DNA of 64,000 nucleotides, taken from NCBI GenBank assembly GCA_019828545.1, contig JACVRA010000022.1, positions 124,001 to 188,000 of the forward strand, given 5' to 3'. This document shows, piece by piece, positions 22,701 through 35,123 of this stretch. Below the pieces are notes generated by a model that saw only the letters and a list, made by a program, of their open reading frames with translations, did not search any database and was not told the origin of the DNA. Within the stretch, counting starts at the first letter, position 1. Each line of letters begins with the position of its first letter. The stretch is from Paracamarosporium sp. OC-R06-R3 (lineage: Eukaryota; Ascomycota; Dothideomycetes; Pleosporales; Didymosphaeriaceae). Both the position numbers and the translations under genes were made by a program.

Positions 22701-25700
22701 TTGCTGGTCGTCTAGCGGTTCATCATGAGATGACTCGATCGATATCTGACAAGCAGGGTGGCTTTTGAGGGCCAACACCCGAGAGTAAGCCAGCCGTGTT
22801 GGCCGCGCTGTAGGGCTGCGTCTTTGTGTTACATGGCTGTCCCACGAGGGCGTCTCATGACTCTCTCTCCACACGCGTATTCACAGTATGCCCATTTGTC
22901 TGTTGCGTCGCTTGCGCGGCCCGAAGCTCGAGTCGAGTCATCGCGCATGAATGCATGTTGTCTGACCACTTCTGCAGTAGCGTTGTCTTCCCAGTCCCGC
23001 GCTACCAGCGGCACCCACAACGTCGCTCCATGCACCCATGCTGCATGCAGCCAAGACACTACTGGGGCCCTGGCTCGTACACTCGAACCCCGGAGAGCGC
23101 TGCATGGTAGGCCTTACCGTCGACCCGTGCGAGGGCGTTTAGGTGACCACATGCGGCAAAACTGGGCTACCAGCGTGATCTATCTGGAGCATGATGCATT
23201 TACCTGTTTGAAACCTCCTCGTCATAGCAACAATCGCCTTCAACGAGGCTTCTCGTAGGAGATTGCACCACCCACATGTCCATGTTTCTGGTCCCATAAA
23301 TAGCCACCTTTTGTCGGACTACGGCCGGTAATACTTAACGATCCATGGCCGGCGGCATCGGTGCCCAGGAGCCGGCGCACGCCATCATGGGGGCCAACGT
23401 CCGCCTGAGGCCACTGTGCCGCATCCCCCGCCACACTCCTGCAACCTTGAAGCACCCACCGGGAGGAATAACAAGATGCGAATCTATTTGATCCTTTGGA
23501 AACCTTTAATCGACCGCACTTGCGCAACAAGACAAGCATCCGTGTTGCGGGACCATTCGCGCACTGTCAGCAACACCAAAGGAAATATCGATAAGGCTGC
23601 TCGGCCGCTCCGACAGAAATGCCCGCTGGGTGGACCCGCGCCTGCAACGTACTGATTACAGTGCCGCAACTTTGTTGCCCGGCATATACGAGGCTTGTCG
23701 GATAGATTTTACGAACGCGATGTGCTGTTGGTCTTTCATCAGCATCTGAAACAGGGTAATACGATGTCGCGACATTCAGCTTTATCTTCCGATCGGCATG
23801 CTCGCTGAATACCCTCAAAGAAATGGTTATTAATGCCAGGATCTAGGACGAAGATGCTCAAGCTAGACAGCTAACCTTTCGGGGCAGATAAAAGCTCACA
23901 GAAAGTGGCACGAAGAGGCATACTGTCACGTCATTCTGCACCACGTTATGTTCCCCTGCGTGCGACGCGCTACAGGACTCTTCTGCATTTCTCTCTTTCG
24001 TGGCTTGTGAAGGTTTGTGGGTCCTCACGCAACATTGACTGTATATGGGCTAAACGTAGTAGTAAGTAAGCAATGTACTAAAGGGGAATCCCATTCGCAC
24101 GCTCACTGCAAGACCGTCAGCGTGTCACTTCTATGTACCAGAAGAATCATACCTGTCCCTAACCAGCTGAACCTTGTCTGGATACAAGATATCAGACTTC
24201 GTCGTATCCTCAAGGATCAATATGCACTTGTGCTCACAAGTAGAAAGATGTCCTTCGTTGATACTGCGGTTCGCCAACTAGTGGAAACGTAGCCGTATGG
24301 ATAGATCAGAACCAACGTCCCGCCGATCCAATCATGTCTTTGTTGGTACTTGGACTTGCTGGGATTTTCGCTCTAGTACACGTGGAGTAGCCGCTCGGGT
24401 TGAGCGCACATGTACCAAGTTATCCCTAGTGCCGTAAAAGCCGATGCAAGAATGTTCATCCTTCTGTGAAGCTGGAGACCAGCTATGAAACATCACAATA
24501 CATCATCAAAGAGTAGATATCAATGCGGCCTACCTTGTCAAAAAGATAACCTGAGTAGGTATGGAATGGAATCGTTACTTTCTCAATGCAGCAACAGCCC
24601 TGTGGAAGCTCGGACATTGCTGAAGCATTTCCAAATCTGGGAGGTCAGCATGAACGATAGCGACACTATTATGGAAAAGTGGCAGTAACAGCCACGCGGT
24701 AGAATGAATGCAGTAGTTTTGAACCAAGCGGATAAAGCATTGTGTCCGGTATCCGGTACTGAAAAGCAACGCAAAGATGTATAATAAGCTGGATACGATT
24801 GCTGACGGACGATGGCTGCCCACAGATGCGGTTCGCTCCGAGCTACTTCCGCATTTGCTCTTCTGCCTTAGACGCATGTTTCAGTTTGACCTCGTGGACA
24901 AGATCTCAGGCAGCTCGGTTGTCTGCACTTGCAAGGTCGTCTTCGTCCGTTTTGGTAACAAAGGTAAGCGCTTTTCGTTGGCCCATGTTCTTCGGGATAC
25001 AAGCATACCTGCAGGTACCAGGCCCTCAGAGACACTAGGCCGAGGCTCGGGAATTCTCCCTGTTCTGAAGAAAGACCTTGCGTTTTGGAAGTCTGCGGCC
25101 ATCCCACGTGTGTATGCAGTGTGACTCGAAACGCTAGATGCGGGGAAGATTCCCTAGTGCGAGGCGACAAGGGGGCCTTGGTTGGGCCAGCCGCCAGCGC
25201 ACTGTGTGTTGCGTTCGTTCGGCGAGGTTGTGAAGACGTCCCAGTTATTTGGTATGTATCGTACATATCGCACGAGCGTGGGTTCATGGGTTTCGTGCGT
25301 GGTTGTTAGCCTGCGTGCGTGTTGCGCATGTACCAGTACAAAACAGTACAACTGACGAGACCTCATGTACTATCCCACCCTGGGCATTGAAACTCTTGGA
25401 CGATGGTTAGAATGCCTAAAGTTACAAATATCTCCTCTTGTGAAAGGTCTGCTTTGCCGCGCTCGACTTCTTAGCTACATCACCTGGGGTAGCAATAACT
25501 TTCGGACAACCGTGTCTAAGCGCTTCGTTCGCTTGTCGTACGAGTGTACGAAAAGCCTTTCGACATAGTCATGCTCTCTGTCTGGCCGTCTTAGGTGGAA
25601 TTGTAATGGTAAAAAGGGCGCATCGTGACTCAACATGTCGCACCTCGCACCTGCCTGAGAGCTCACACGTGACCTGCCTAAAATGGCAAAGCCTTGGCAG

Positions 25701-26107
25701 CTGCTTCCTACGCCGCTGACTCTTAAACCGACCTCAGTTCAACCACGTCAGCGGCAGGCGCTCACAATCCACCACCATTAATCGCTAACACAATCAAGTC
25801 GTCTACAATGTCTCTGATCTAGCTTGCACAAGCAGGTCAATTGCTCCAGCGTACGGTTGCCACCGGAACTGTGTTCACATTGCCACTTGCCAAAGGAACA
25901 ACCCGCGTTTGCGTCCAACATCCGTCACAATGTTTCCCTCTATGGTCGTACTTTTCCAGACACACTATTTGCATACGAACTCCCGATCGATAAGACTGTC
26001 CCAAACGTTTTGTTGCGCGCGGCGGCGGCCATACAAACCTTAAAAATCTAGACTTGAATCGTTCCCAAGTCTTTATCCCGAGAACATCTGAGAATCCACC
26101 AACCATC
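19712..26107. other. 6.4-kb gene desert
   Basis: The first 500 bp, with T-rich runs near 20030-20130, probably holds the 3' UTR of the zinc-finger gene. The rest shows only short ORFs on both strands without protein-like composition. No tRNA boxes, rRNA, long terminal repeats or tandem arrays were recognised by eye, and the base composition is balanced, not the extreme AT of RIP-mutated transposons. Long noncoding RNAs or enhancers cannot be excluded. Confidence 0.5.
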
Positions 26108-28888
26108 ATGGCCTCCATATTCACGTTTGATCCGGACCCTCCGCGGGTTTCTAGTCCTTGGGCTAGAGCGACCCCACCTCCAGAGGAGCAACCACACCAA
26201 ACGCCCCCTCAAAAGTCCAAAAGTGTTGAACCCGTTCTCAATGCACAGAAGAGAAATGATGATATTGGTGTTTCAGCTACGGTAGATTACAGTACCATCA
26301 CTAAACTTGAGGCTGAGCCTCAAGAGGGCCCCACAGAGTACAAGCTACACTTGCTCCTTCGCAAACGCAGATCATTCACGAGCGCCAGTACTGGACATCA
26401 TGTTTCCGGGTCCCTGCGCCGCAACGACAGCTACGCACCAGGCAACAAGACCGGGCATGTTTCTTTGTCTAACACGCCACCGCTAGGTGCGACTCAATCG
26501 CGCCAGCATCGCCTGGAGCAACTCACCACTCAGATGCTATGGCGCCTTCAACAGTCGTGTCCACACCATAGCTCATCTTCAATAGCTGGGGTCCAACTTC
26601 AGTTCCCGGATGAGGCAGACCTTGTTACCCCTGTCATACCTCAACGACTGTATCCCGGATTAGAAGAGAGCAAGGGCGCGCTTTACGAAATTGGTGTCGC
26701 CGACGACGGCGAGTTGGTTGGTCTGGCTGAGGATGAGATGGAAGAATCTCTGAACAATCTTCGTGCTATGGCGTAAGTGATGACCCGATATCTTTCACAT
26801 GTTTTCCAATCAAGAGGCTGTCAAGCGGGAGGGATGTCAATATTCCAGACATATCCAGCTAGTCCAGACTTGCAAATGCCCACAACGACTATCATTGATT
26901 ATACTAACTATGCTCTCATATTTAGTGCCAGTTTAGGCTGCCAAGTTGACGTGGTACGCATGGTAGTCGTTGGTGATTGTGAATGGAAGGAGAGTGGCAA
27001 TCCGCGAGGATCGAGGTTGGTGGTTGCCGAAGCCTACGTGCACCCGGATCATCATCTAGTAAAACAAGATCATCAAGGAGAGAATGACCGGAGTTCGTAT
27101 CCCACAGCGTATACGTCTCTACCACAACTTCGTGTCTCGCTTACGGGTGCAACGATGTCAGGTAAGTCTAGTCTACTTGGCACGCTCTCAACTGGCACAC
27201 TCGACAATGGCAGAGGGAAAAGTCGTCTGAGCCTTCTAAAGCACAGACATGAGATCGAATCTGGGATCACAAGTTCCATCACACAGGAACTGATTGGCTA
27301 TGGGGATCTACTGGACCCGGAGGGTAACAGATCTCTCTCGCAGATTATCAACTACGGTTGTACGGATATATCATCGTGGACTGACATTCATGCATCTGCA
27401 GAGTCACTGACAGCAGGAAAATTGGTTTTTCTGACCGACTCTGCAGGCCATCCTCGATTTAGGCGTACTACAGTGCGTGGTTTAGTCGGCTGGGATCCCC
27501 ATTACACGTTGTTGTGTATTCCTGCGGACAATGCTGAGGACAATCTACACTCAAATTCAAGGGAGAATCTGGTCTCTGCTGCGACGGATCTGGATTTGTC
27601 TGGCGAGCTGCTTCGTCTTTGTCTGTCATTGGAGCTCCCTCTCCTAATCGTCATCACAAAGTACGATCTGGCCAAGAAGGCTGGTCTCAAGAGTGTTCTC
27701 ACAAGGGTGCTTTCCACACTGAAAGATGCTGGCCGGACAGGACGTATCATTGCGGATCCTTCGACGCCACTGCTAAATGCCACCTTGGAGACGATTTCCT
27801 CTACTGACCTGTTGGAAGCAGAGGGTGTGTCGCAGGCATTCGAAACGTCGCCTTTGGCCACGGTTCCTATCGTTCTTACAAGTGCGCTCAGTGGGACAGG
27901 ACTGCGCAAGCTCCATGCGCTTCTACGAACACTTCCTGTCCCTGTAGCTCTTACACCGCCTTCCCTTTCACGCAAACCTTTGTTCCATATCGAAGACGTT
28001 TACGCAACTCACTCAGTCCGAACCGAGCCTGATCAGGCAACGATCGTTGGCGGCCATCTACATGCCGGCGAATTAAACATTGGAGATGAACTTGTACTTG
28101 GACCATATCCTTCAGATACAAGCCCGGATGACAGTGATTCCGGAAGCGGAAGGCCATCAATCCGTAATTCACCAGTTCCGTTGTCTAGAACATATCCAGG
28201 CGCCTTACACAAAGTATCCACTGCAACCGCTCATAGGCGCACCGGCTCCAACGCGCTGTTTGAATGGCGACCCGTTCGTGTCACGTCGCTGCGCAATCTC
28301 AGACTGCCAGTCTCTACGCTACGCTGTGGACAGGTCGGCACCGTTGGTCTGGTACCTGTCCGCGCTCCCATCACAAGCCCTGCAATCATCAGAATCAGAA
28401 AAGGCATGGTCCTGTCCGGTCAGAATTCTCAAGCACATAAGATGATTACTGTACAATTCACAGGACCTCAAGCAGAGAGTGCCAAAGCCTTGACCATCGG
28501 CAGCGCCGTGGTAGTATTCTTCGCTAGCGTACGAGCTCCATCGAAAGTGTTATCGGTAACCCCAATTTTTTCAACAAACGAGGCTGTGGCTCTAAAGGAT
28601 GATAATGCGGGGCTAGAAGAGGAAGGATTCGGCTTTGGGTTTGGGTTCGATGAGGATTCGGCTAGCGATCCTACTAACGAGGCTGCTGGGGCCGGTGTAA
28701 CGGCTACGGCCGAGACCGTGATTATCCAGTTTCAGTTCATTGGGAGTAGAGAGTATGCTGAAAACGGTGTTAAGGTGCTGGTCATGCCTGGTGGTGGACC
28801 AGGTTTGAGCGGGAGTATTGAGAGGGGAGAGAAGGGACTTGCTGGTTTGGAGGGGTTTGTTGGGAAGATAATTGATGGAGATGCGTGA
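26108..28888 (+). CDS. GTPBP1/GTPBP2-type translational GTPase
   Basis: Exons 26108-26772 and 26926-28888, with a 153-nt intron (GTAAGT; ATACTAAC branch; TTTAG), encode 875 residues. A polar fungal N-terminus (1-220) precedes the GTPase. The P-loop is at about 296-303 (GATMSGKS), G3 is DSAGH at 393-397, G4 is TKYD at 466-469 and G5 is TSALSG near 540. EF-Tu-like domains II and III follow, the first starting at LFHIEDVYAT and containing a GGHLHAGELNIGDELVLGP segment. Near the C-terminus is an odd acidic and Gly-Phe repeat insert (EEEGFGFGFGFDEDS). Metazoan GTPBP1/2 act in translation and ribosome rescue and in exosome-linked mRNA decay; a fungal role is inferred. An uncommon Thr replaces Asn in G4. 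Confidence 0.9.
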
Positions 28889-30490
28889 GAAGGATTGAAG
28901 AGTTATTAGAACCCTACTTCGAGTATTGTCAATTTGAAGTGATGCCCCATTTCCCAGCGTTGCGGTTCACTTTAGTTAGTGATGCTGAAATTTGAAGCTG
29001 TGTGAAACATTCATGATCGGCACTGATGGGTCTTGGCATTGCAGTTGGTATTATCGTTCAACCTCCGTATTGATCCTGATTTCGATCTATTTTTTTTATT
29101 TTAGAATTTAACCTGTTTCCATTTGAACGGTCCATGTGCCATGTTGTCTCACATTGCAACTTACTTTGAATGAGCACGGCGAACACAGACTTGCTTGTCT
29201 TACGCACCGTCTCGCAACATACTTCCCCGAGATTTAAGCCAAACTCTATGACTTCGCTTGAATCACGCCACACAAATGCATTCATCAGCCCCTCTTCATA
29301 TTCAGACCCAATATCTTGCTGCACCGTCAGCTCGTATGCAGAGCCTTGAGGGCGAGTACATCTCAGCCAATATTCATGCTATTCGCCGAAATCGGTAACA
29401 CAGTCACTCACCAACCCAACCAATCTTTGAGGCGAGGGAAATACTTCTACCTTATCAAGCGCGCACCTCCGAAACTATAATACGCGCCTCGTGCTCGTTT
29501 GCCGCCCGCCACTCATTTGCATGTCGACAATCGGGCCTTCTTTTGCCACTTGCGATGGATGGCGGTCGGGTCCTACGCCTCGTAGAAGCGGCACGGTCAG
29601 GCCAGCGTGGGAGGTCGGTGTGTGCCGCATGAAGTGCGATTGTTGCCGTTCCCGTTCCCGCGCCCGCGCCCGCAGTCTTGTGACGTGGCTTGCCTAGTGC
29701 TGCTGTCAGCAATCGCCTTGATGTGATGAACTGGACGTTTCTACGCCGCTGTGCACACGGCTGTTCGTCTGGATGTAGATGTGCGGCGTTGGGATTATCA
29801 TTGGCGGTGGTTGGAATAAGATTATGGGCCAGTAGAATTGGGGGTGGTTGACACTTTGGGGGCTTGGGAGGGCGCAGGGTGCTGGGGTGTATGCGAAGGC
29901 AATCGAATTGATGATAGCGTGTGAGGTATGCACTGGCTCACAGTGAATGGATTAGATCAGGGATCATGGATAGGTTCGGGGTTGGTGCATGGACGGAGGC
30001 ATACTAAGCTAAGGATGATGTCCTACGTGACTAAGACTTATGTGCAAACATATACTCTTAACCGAACATTGCAAGTGTCATATGAAACTAACGTATACGA
30101 CTTGGTTGATGTTGTGCTACACTAAGTATAGATGCAGCCTATGACATGGAATGTTAACGGTAAGGTTTCTAACAGTGGGGCCCGAGACGGTGACGAAGCG
30201 CTGCTCGCTTCGTCTTGCATGAGCATTCTCGTGAGAATACGCGAGATCTACGTTTTGCAGATATTTGAAACAATTTACGCGTATTGATAGCGTATATGCA
30301 GGCTTTTGTCGGGGTTCGTGTACTTTCCTTGGAATGGATCAAATGTTGAATTCCATTGGTGAATGCAGTTTGGCTCACAACGTACAGCTTAGAGGTACCT
30401 TAATCCCCATATGCCACGCCACCTACTCACCCAGTACCGTTCTGAACTCCACTAGACATGTAGCTTTGTTTCTGGTATGCCTTGACCTGG
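28889..30490. other. Convergent intergenic region
   Basis: This 1.6-kb tail-to-tail spacer lies between the GTPase and the isoaspartyl methyltransferase. A short CCCGTTC/CGCGCC simple-sequence run lies near 29645-29672. The ORFs are short and not protein-like. Confidence 0.5.
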
Positions 30491-31213
30491 TCACTCTGGC
30501 GGGGCGTCAGTTAATGGCACGTACTGCACGCCATACAACTTTTTCTTCTCAATGCTTCCATCTTCTTTCTTATCCACCACATAGATATGTTGCATGTATC
30601 CCTCCTCAACTGGAACAAACATTCGTCCAGGAGCCTTCAACTGCTCACTCAACTCTTTATGGTGCTCGGCCGCCGCAGCTCCAACATGAATCGCATCGTA
30701 AGGCGCGCCTTCAGCCCATCCTTTCCTCCCATCACCCTTGACAAACTTCACTTGTCCCGAATCTAGCATCGCCCGCCCGGATTCTGACTTGGCCATGTTC
30801 CCTGAAGCCATATCAACGAGCGGTTGAATGTGGTCAATGCCAACGACGGAGCCAGATGGGCCAACGAGATTCGCAATGACGGCAGTCAGATAACCGCTGC
30901 CAGATCCAATGTCCAGGACGTGTGCACCAGGTTGTAGGTATGGGAGAAGAGATTCGCAGGCCGAAGCGTGCATGTGCGGGGCGGAGATGGTGGCACGGTG
31001 GCCAATAGGTTGAGGAGAGTCTTCATAGGCGTGAGAAGGAGCGTAGTGGGCACGATCAACCTGCATAAATTTAGCATGCTTGTCCAAGATGGTATGCTGC
31101 GTGAAAGGTACCTTCATCATAGCTTCCTTGACACGCTCCGACTCGATGAGCCCGTTACGGGCCAGGTTGGCTATGAGGCTTTCGTTGGAGGTGCCTGAGC
31201 TCCGCCACGCCAT
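30491..31213 (-). CDS. Protein-L-isoaspartate O-methyltransferase
   Basis: This intronless gene encodes 240 residues, slightly longer than typical class I PIMT. Diagnostic features are the substrate-side TISAPHMHA at 75-83 and the SAM-binding motif HVLDIGSGSGYLT at 98-110, with the acidic residue of the second beta strand in VVGIDHIQ; VKGDGRKGW and DAIHVGAAA then complete the class I methyltransferase core. The enzyme methylates L-isoaspartyl residues in aged proteins so that they can revert to aspartate; it is normally cytosolic. It is divergent from HAUS1 with 347 bp between start codons. Assignment is firm. Confidence 0.95.
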   Translation of the reverse strand: MAWRSSGTSNESLIANLARNGLIESERVKEAMMKVPFTQHTILDKHAKFMQVDRAHYAPSHAYEDSPQPIGHRATISAPHMHASACESLLPYLQPGAHVLDIGSGSGYLTAVIANLVGPSGSVVGIDHIQPLVDMASGNMAKSESGRAMLDSGQVKFVKGDGRKGWAEGAPYDAIHVGAAAAEHHKELSEQLKAPGRMFVPVEEGYMQHIYVVDKKEDGSIEKKKLYGVQYVPLTDAPPE

Positions 31214-31560
31214 GCTGAAACTGCAACGCTGTGTGCCGCCTATTGAGCGGAGAAGGGTTCTTAGGCAAGGCAGCGTGAATAGACTGAGGTTCGAAGGTAG
31301 GTGTGTGCTGCGCGGAAGGGAAGCTGGAGGCAGCAGATTGAACGCTATCAGGAGAGGAGAGGAAGTGTAAGGACCGTGTACGAGTGGAGAGATATCGTAG
31401 CAGAGATGCGGAGTGAATGAACGTCATGGTAGCGAAAGATGTCATCTGGATCCATAGGGCTGGAATCCGGGGTAGCTCTTGCCCCACCCATGCCGCGCCT
31501 GCCGCGTCCGAGTCGGAGAAAACCAGCACCACGTTACGCAACACGTCCTTCACCAACACC
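31214..31560. promoter_or_regulatory. Divergent promoter PIMT / HAUS1
   Basis: A 347-bp spacer between divergent ATGs. An ORF extends from it into HAUS1 without an upstream ATG in good context. No TATA box was seen. Confidence 0.45.
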
Positions 31561-32524
31561 ATGGACAACCTGACGCCGCAAGACCTCTTCTCGCCTTCCA
31601 AGGCCCGGCAGCAGCGGGCACAGGCGGCAGATTGGGCACAGATCGATTCATGGCTGTCGTACAAATACGCCGGCCGCACCGTCCCGACCTTCGAGCGCAA
31701 CGAGGAGACATTGAAGGTGCTCAGGGAGCTGTCGCTGGCAAACGAGCGCGCTGACGAAGAGCGCATTGTCATGGAAAGGATGGAACGAGAGGCCTGCAAG
31801 GAGCTGGAGGCGGATGAGGTATGAGAGGTTCGCCCCTTCCCACGCTGCCAGCTAACGTACACGTGCTGACTCCGCGTAGGCTTCTCGCGACCCAGAAGAT
31901 GCAAAGATACTCGACACAGCTAAAGAACACCTCACCCCGGAAGGCTCCGACTCCTTGCGGGCGCTCGCATCGACCGCCGTTGCCCTCGACACAACAAGTG
32001 CGGACCCGGAAACGATTGCACATGCCCTTATCGCACATACGTCCATGTCGCAGACGCTCGCGAACAACATCGCATATGTCCAGACTCTGCAGAAATACCT
32101 CGATAAACAGCATACCCTTCTCCGCGCCCAGCTCAACGAGCTGCAATCCAATCCCGCCTTCTCCGCCCCGCCCTCGCTGCAGCGCCAGACAACTGAACTA
32201 GCACGCCAGACGAAGCACTTGCGAACCAAGATACGGGAATATGAGGATCGATTACTGTCCCTGGAGAGCCAACAGTCAAGAAATACAACTACGCCGGCTT
32301 CTAAGGGTGTTAGTTCAGCCGAGGCAATTGCAGATATGTTAGAGCAACAGACATTTTTGAGTGCATTGCGAGAGAAGGTCGAGGGCCTAGAGAAAAAAGT
32401 CGATGAGTTTGCTGGATTGCCAGCAGATCGGGAGGCTGCCAGGAAAGAAGTAGGAAAGCTGGAAATTGAGCTAGATAATTTGAGAAGAAACAGGGACGCC
32501 TTGTTTGAAGGGCTGGTCGGATAA
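31561..32524 (+). CDS. HAUS augmin-like complex subunit 1
   Basis: Exons 31561-31818 and 31880-32524 (intron 61 nt, GTATGA...GTAG) encode 300 residues; human HAUS1 has 278. The N-terminus matches the HAUS1 head: a W-L start, a short loop ending in a VPTFERN-type segment, then helices (TLKVLRELSLANERADEER). A second block, SLRALASTAVALDTT, corresponds to the conserved region before the coiled coil. The rest is heptad-rich coiled coil (about 135-210 and 245-298). The augmin complex recruits gamma-tubulin to spindle microtubules for branching nucleation. Augmin genes are patchy in fungi: present in some filamentous ascomycetes, absent from yeasts. The alignment was made from memory of the family pattern, so a profile search would settle it. 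Confidence 0.75.
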
Positions 32525-33014
32525 GCTCGCAAGTCAACTGCAGGACATCGCTTTGACATTTCAATTACAATATGAAGGCTGTGACATCCAGAACGCACTA
32601 GAGTTGCCCGCTGCTTGCCGTTCGCTTATGGCTTACGACCATTCTCGTCGAGCACAAACATCAGTTTGTGGCAATCGAATCGGAAACCAGCTGGTCCGAA
32701 TAAACGTGGTGGCTTTTTCGCTTATACAAGTTGCTATTGGCGAGCCCTGACAAGCAAGAGTTGTCGGATTCGTCAAAGATTTCCTAGTTCGTTCGTTGCG
32801 GTGACAGGCATGCGCGTAGACTAGGGCCTAGACACCTTCGTGGCTGAAGATAAGTCTAAAGCGAGCGCTTGTCTCTGTTCATAGGCTGAGAGCAAATTCG
32901 AATCTTTGACAACATCATATTAGCTATTACTGGCGGATCACTTCGTGCATTGATATTGAGTTGGCTGTAGGCATTCTCGTTATTCACGACCCCACGAATC
33001 TGGAAAGCTCCGCA
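32525..33014. other. Intergenic region, HET gene 1 promoter
   Basis: 490 bp between HAUS1 and HET gene 1, with no ORF of note. The HET frame is open upstream to 32961 without an ATG, so ATG 33015 is the first in-frame start. Confidence 0.5.
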
Positions 33015-35123
33015 ATGCCGAACTCGCTAAACGAGCTTGAGACATCGGATTCAGAGATCCAGCGCTACCCTTATCGAGCACTTGAACCTGGCCATGTTCG
33101 GCTTCTTACTGTTCACGCTCCTCAAACAACCGACCAGAATGAATCGATTCGATGCTCACTCAGCCACTATCCCCTCACTTCGTTTCCGATATCACCCAAC
33201 GTTCCACGATACGATTGGGAGGACTATGTTGCGCTTTCGTACTGTTGGGGCCTGGATGCTCAGAACCCCTCGCGTCAGATCGACATCGATGGCTACGTCT
33301 GCAAAGTGACTGAAAGCTTGGAGGCTGCACTTCAGACGATTCGTATCTCACAAAGCACCACTATGACCTCGGAGTCTGTCAAATATTGGGTGGATGCGAT
33401 CTGCATAAACCAATCTGATCCCCAAGAAGTCAAAGAGGAAATTCTTCGGATGAGACAAATATACAGCGAAGCCGCGACTGTATATGTTCACCTCGGGCCC
33501 CAGACAGAAGATAGCGATCTCGGCTTCCAGTTCATACAAACCATGGCAGAAGCGCTCTCTCAAAACGTTGACAAGGTGTATCAAGAACTGATCAACCGTC
33601 GTTTTTCAGCGGCAGAATTAGAGAAGAAAGCTCACAAGGCTATGCTCAGGATATTGAATCGTCCTTATTGGCACAGAGTATGGGTGTTGCAAGAACTTGC
33701 CATGAGTCGCGAGAAGGTTACTGTTGCTTGCGGAGCCAGGGAAATGCTTCTAGAGAAGATCCTTCCCGTGTCAAAATTTGTCTGTCTCAACAGCGAAAGC
33801 ATACTCCTTATGCTTGGTCAAGAGGATCTCGAGGTTCAGTCACTGGTCTCCATAGATCTACCGAACCAGATGTATATGTTGACATGGTCGAGTCGAGAGC
33901 AGACATACCGAAATCTTCAACGGACCTTCACCGGGTCAAGTTTTAAGTATCTCGATCTCCGCTTACCATTACTTATCCTCGCTCAAAGTGCCCACGCAAC
34001 AAGATCACATGACAACGTTTATGGCTTACTTGGTCTGATGCCGAAACCTATCCGTCAGAGCATGACCTCGTATATTGACTACGATCTCCCGGTCAGCACC
34101 GTTTTCACAGCGTTCTCCAAAGCAATCATCGAATGCACGCAAGATTTGGATGTTGTTTTCGCAAAGAATTTTGACCAAAACATGGAGCCGAGCTGGGCCA
34201 CAGACTGGAGCATGCCGTTCGACCGTGCCGGAATGCCGCACGATTGGGACTTGTTCTGCTATGAACAGTTCGATGGCGCGTATGAGGATCTTCGCCAAGT
34301 CATCAATTCATCGTCCTTCTATCGCGCCGATGGGGGTCGCAAACCTAAAATAACGTTCATATCCAACGACAATACCAGCAAGCTAGTACTCAAATGCTCT
34401 GGGATCCACATAGGAAACATAGACGGCATGGCAAGTCCTCTTCCATCAGAAGACCCTAACACGCGCACCGAGCACGTTCAACCCATGTCCACGCTCAATC
34501 CATATGGCGACGAAGAAGCCACCACCCGTGCCCTAATACACACCCTCTTTTGCAATCCCACCTGGGGTGACACAGCCGATGCCTCACTCTTCCACATCCC
34601 CTGGATTGCGCAACACGAAAACCCATCCACTTATCTCCTGCCCGACGGCAAACTGAACGTGACGTCCGCTGACGCAAAGCTATTCTCACAACTTCAACAA
34701 CTCGGCTGGGACTCCGCACTCGGCAACGGCTTCCCTACATTTGAATGGTGGCGCCGATGCCTGAGCCAATTCCGCGTGGGCGGTAAGGTCTTCCGGGATT
34801 ACTTCGACAGCGACATTGTCGAATGCCGGTTCCCACCTGTGCGGGTTAAGCTTGATATTGCGACGGTGCTGGGGGCGCATGTTTCGCGATGCTTGATTAC
34901 GATGAATACAGGGCACTTTGGACTGGCGCCGCATACGGTGATGCAGGGTGATGTGGTTTATGTTATTCAGGGGTGTTCTATGCCTGTTGTGTTGCGGCCT
35001 GTTGGAGAGACAGGGCAGTTTAAGGTCGTGGGTGAGTGCTTTGTGGATGGGTATTGGAATGGGGAGGCGTGGGATGGGGTGGAGAGAGGGGAGTTCGAGG
35101 TTAGTGATGTGGTGCTTTGTTGA
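33015..35123 (+). CDS. HET domain protein 1 (heterokaryon incompatibility)
   Basis: A single exon encodes 702 residues. The HET domain starts at about residue 70: YVALSYCWG (71-79), a W-V-D-A-I-C-I-N-Q block, and the following A-x-x-V-Y-V-H-L-G strand, ending near residue 260 after HRVWVLQEL. The C-terminal 440 residues are a HET-associated region with no separate domain that I recognise. HET proteins trigger regulated cell death after non-self recognition in hyphal fusion; many family members are untested. The start at 33015 is the first in-frame ATG. The gene is intact with no frameshift. Its closing codons are Gly/Val-rich and G-biased (34,850-35,123), a local composition shift. Confidence 0.9.
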   Translation: MPNSLNELETSDSEIQRYPYRALEPGHVRLLTVHAPQTTDQNESIRCSLSHYPLTSFPISPNVPRYDWEDYVALSYCWGLDAQNPSRQIDIDGYVCKVTESLEAALQTIRISQSTTMTSESVKYWVDAICINQSDPQEVKEEILRMRQIYSEAATVYVHLGPQTEDSDLGFQFIQTMAEALSQNVDKVYQELINRRFSAAELEKKAHKAMLRILNRPYWHRVWVLQELAMSREKVTVACGAREMLLEKILPVSKFVCLNSESILLMLGQEDLEVQSLVSIDLPNQMYMLTWSSREQTYRNLQRTFTGSSFKYLDLRLPLLILAQSAHATRSHDNVYGLLGLMPKPIRQSMTSYIDYDLPVSTVFTAFSKAIIECTQDLDVVFAKNFDQNMEPSWATDWSMPFDRAGMPHDWDLFCYEQFDGAYEDLRQVINSSSFYRADGGRKPKITFISNDNTSKLVLKCSGIHIGNIDGMASPLPSEDPNTRTEHVQPMSTLNPYGDEEATTRALIHTLFCNPTWGDTADASLFHIPWIAQHENPSTYLLPDGKLNVTSADAKLFSQLQQLGWDSALGNGFPTFEWWRRCLSQFRVGGKVFRDYFDSDIVECRFPPVRVKLDIATVLGAHVSRCLITMNTGHFGLAPHTVMQGDVVYVIQGCSMPVVLRPVGETGQFKVVGECFVDGYWNGEAWDGVERGEFEVSDVVLC

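Noticed and set aside
23070..23100. Partial tRNA B-box-like sequence on the minus strand
   Set aside because: Only GGTTCGAG without the closing CC and no matching A-box or cloverleaf.
22758..25287. ORFs of 110-166 codons in the gene desert
   Set aside because: Random-like composition, overlapping frames on both strands and no motifs.
27160..27170. Perfect splice donor (CAG|GTAAGTCTAG) inside the GTPase gene
   Set aside because: It encodes the P-loop Lys-Ser, so splicing here would destroy the GTPase; treated as coding.
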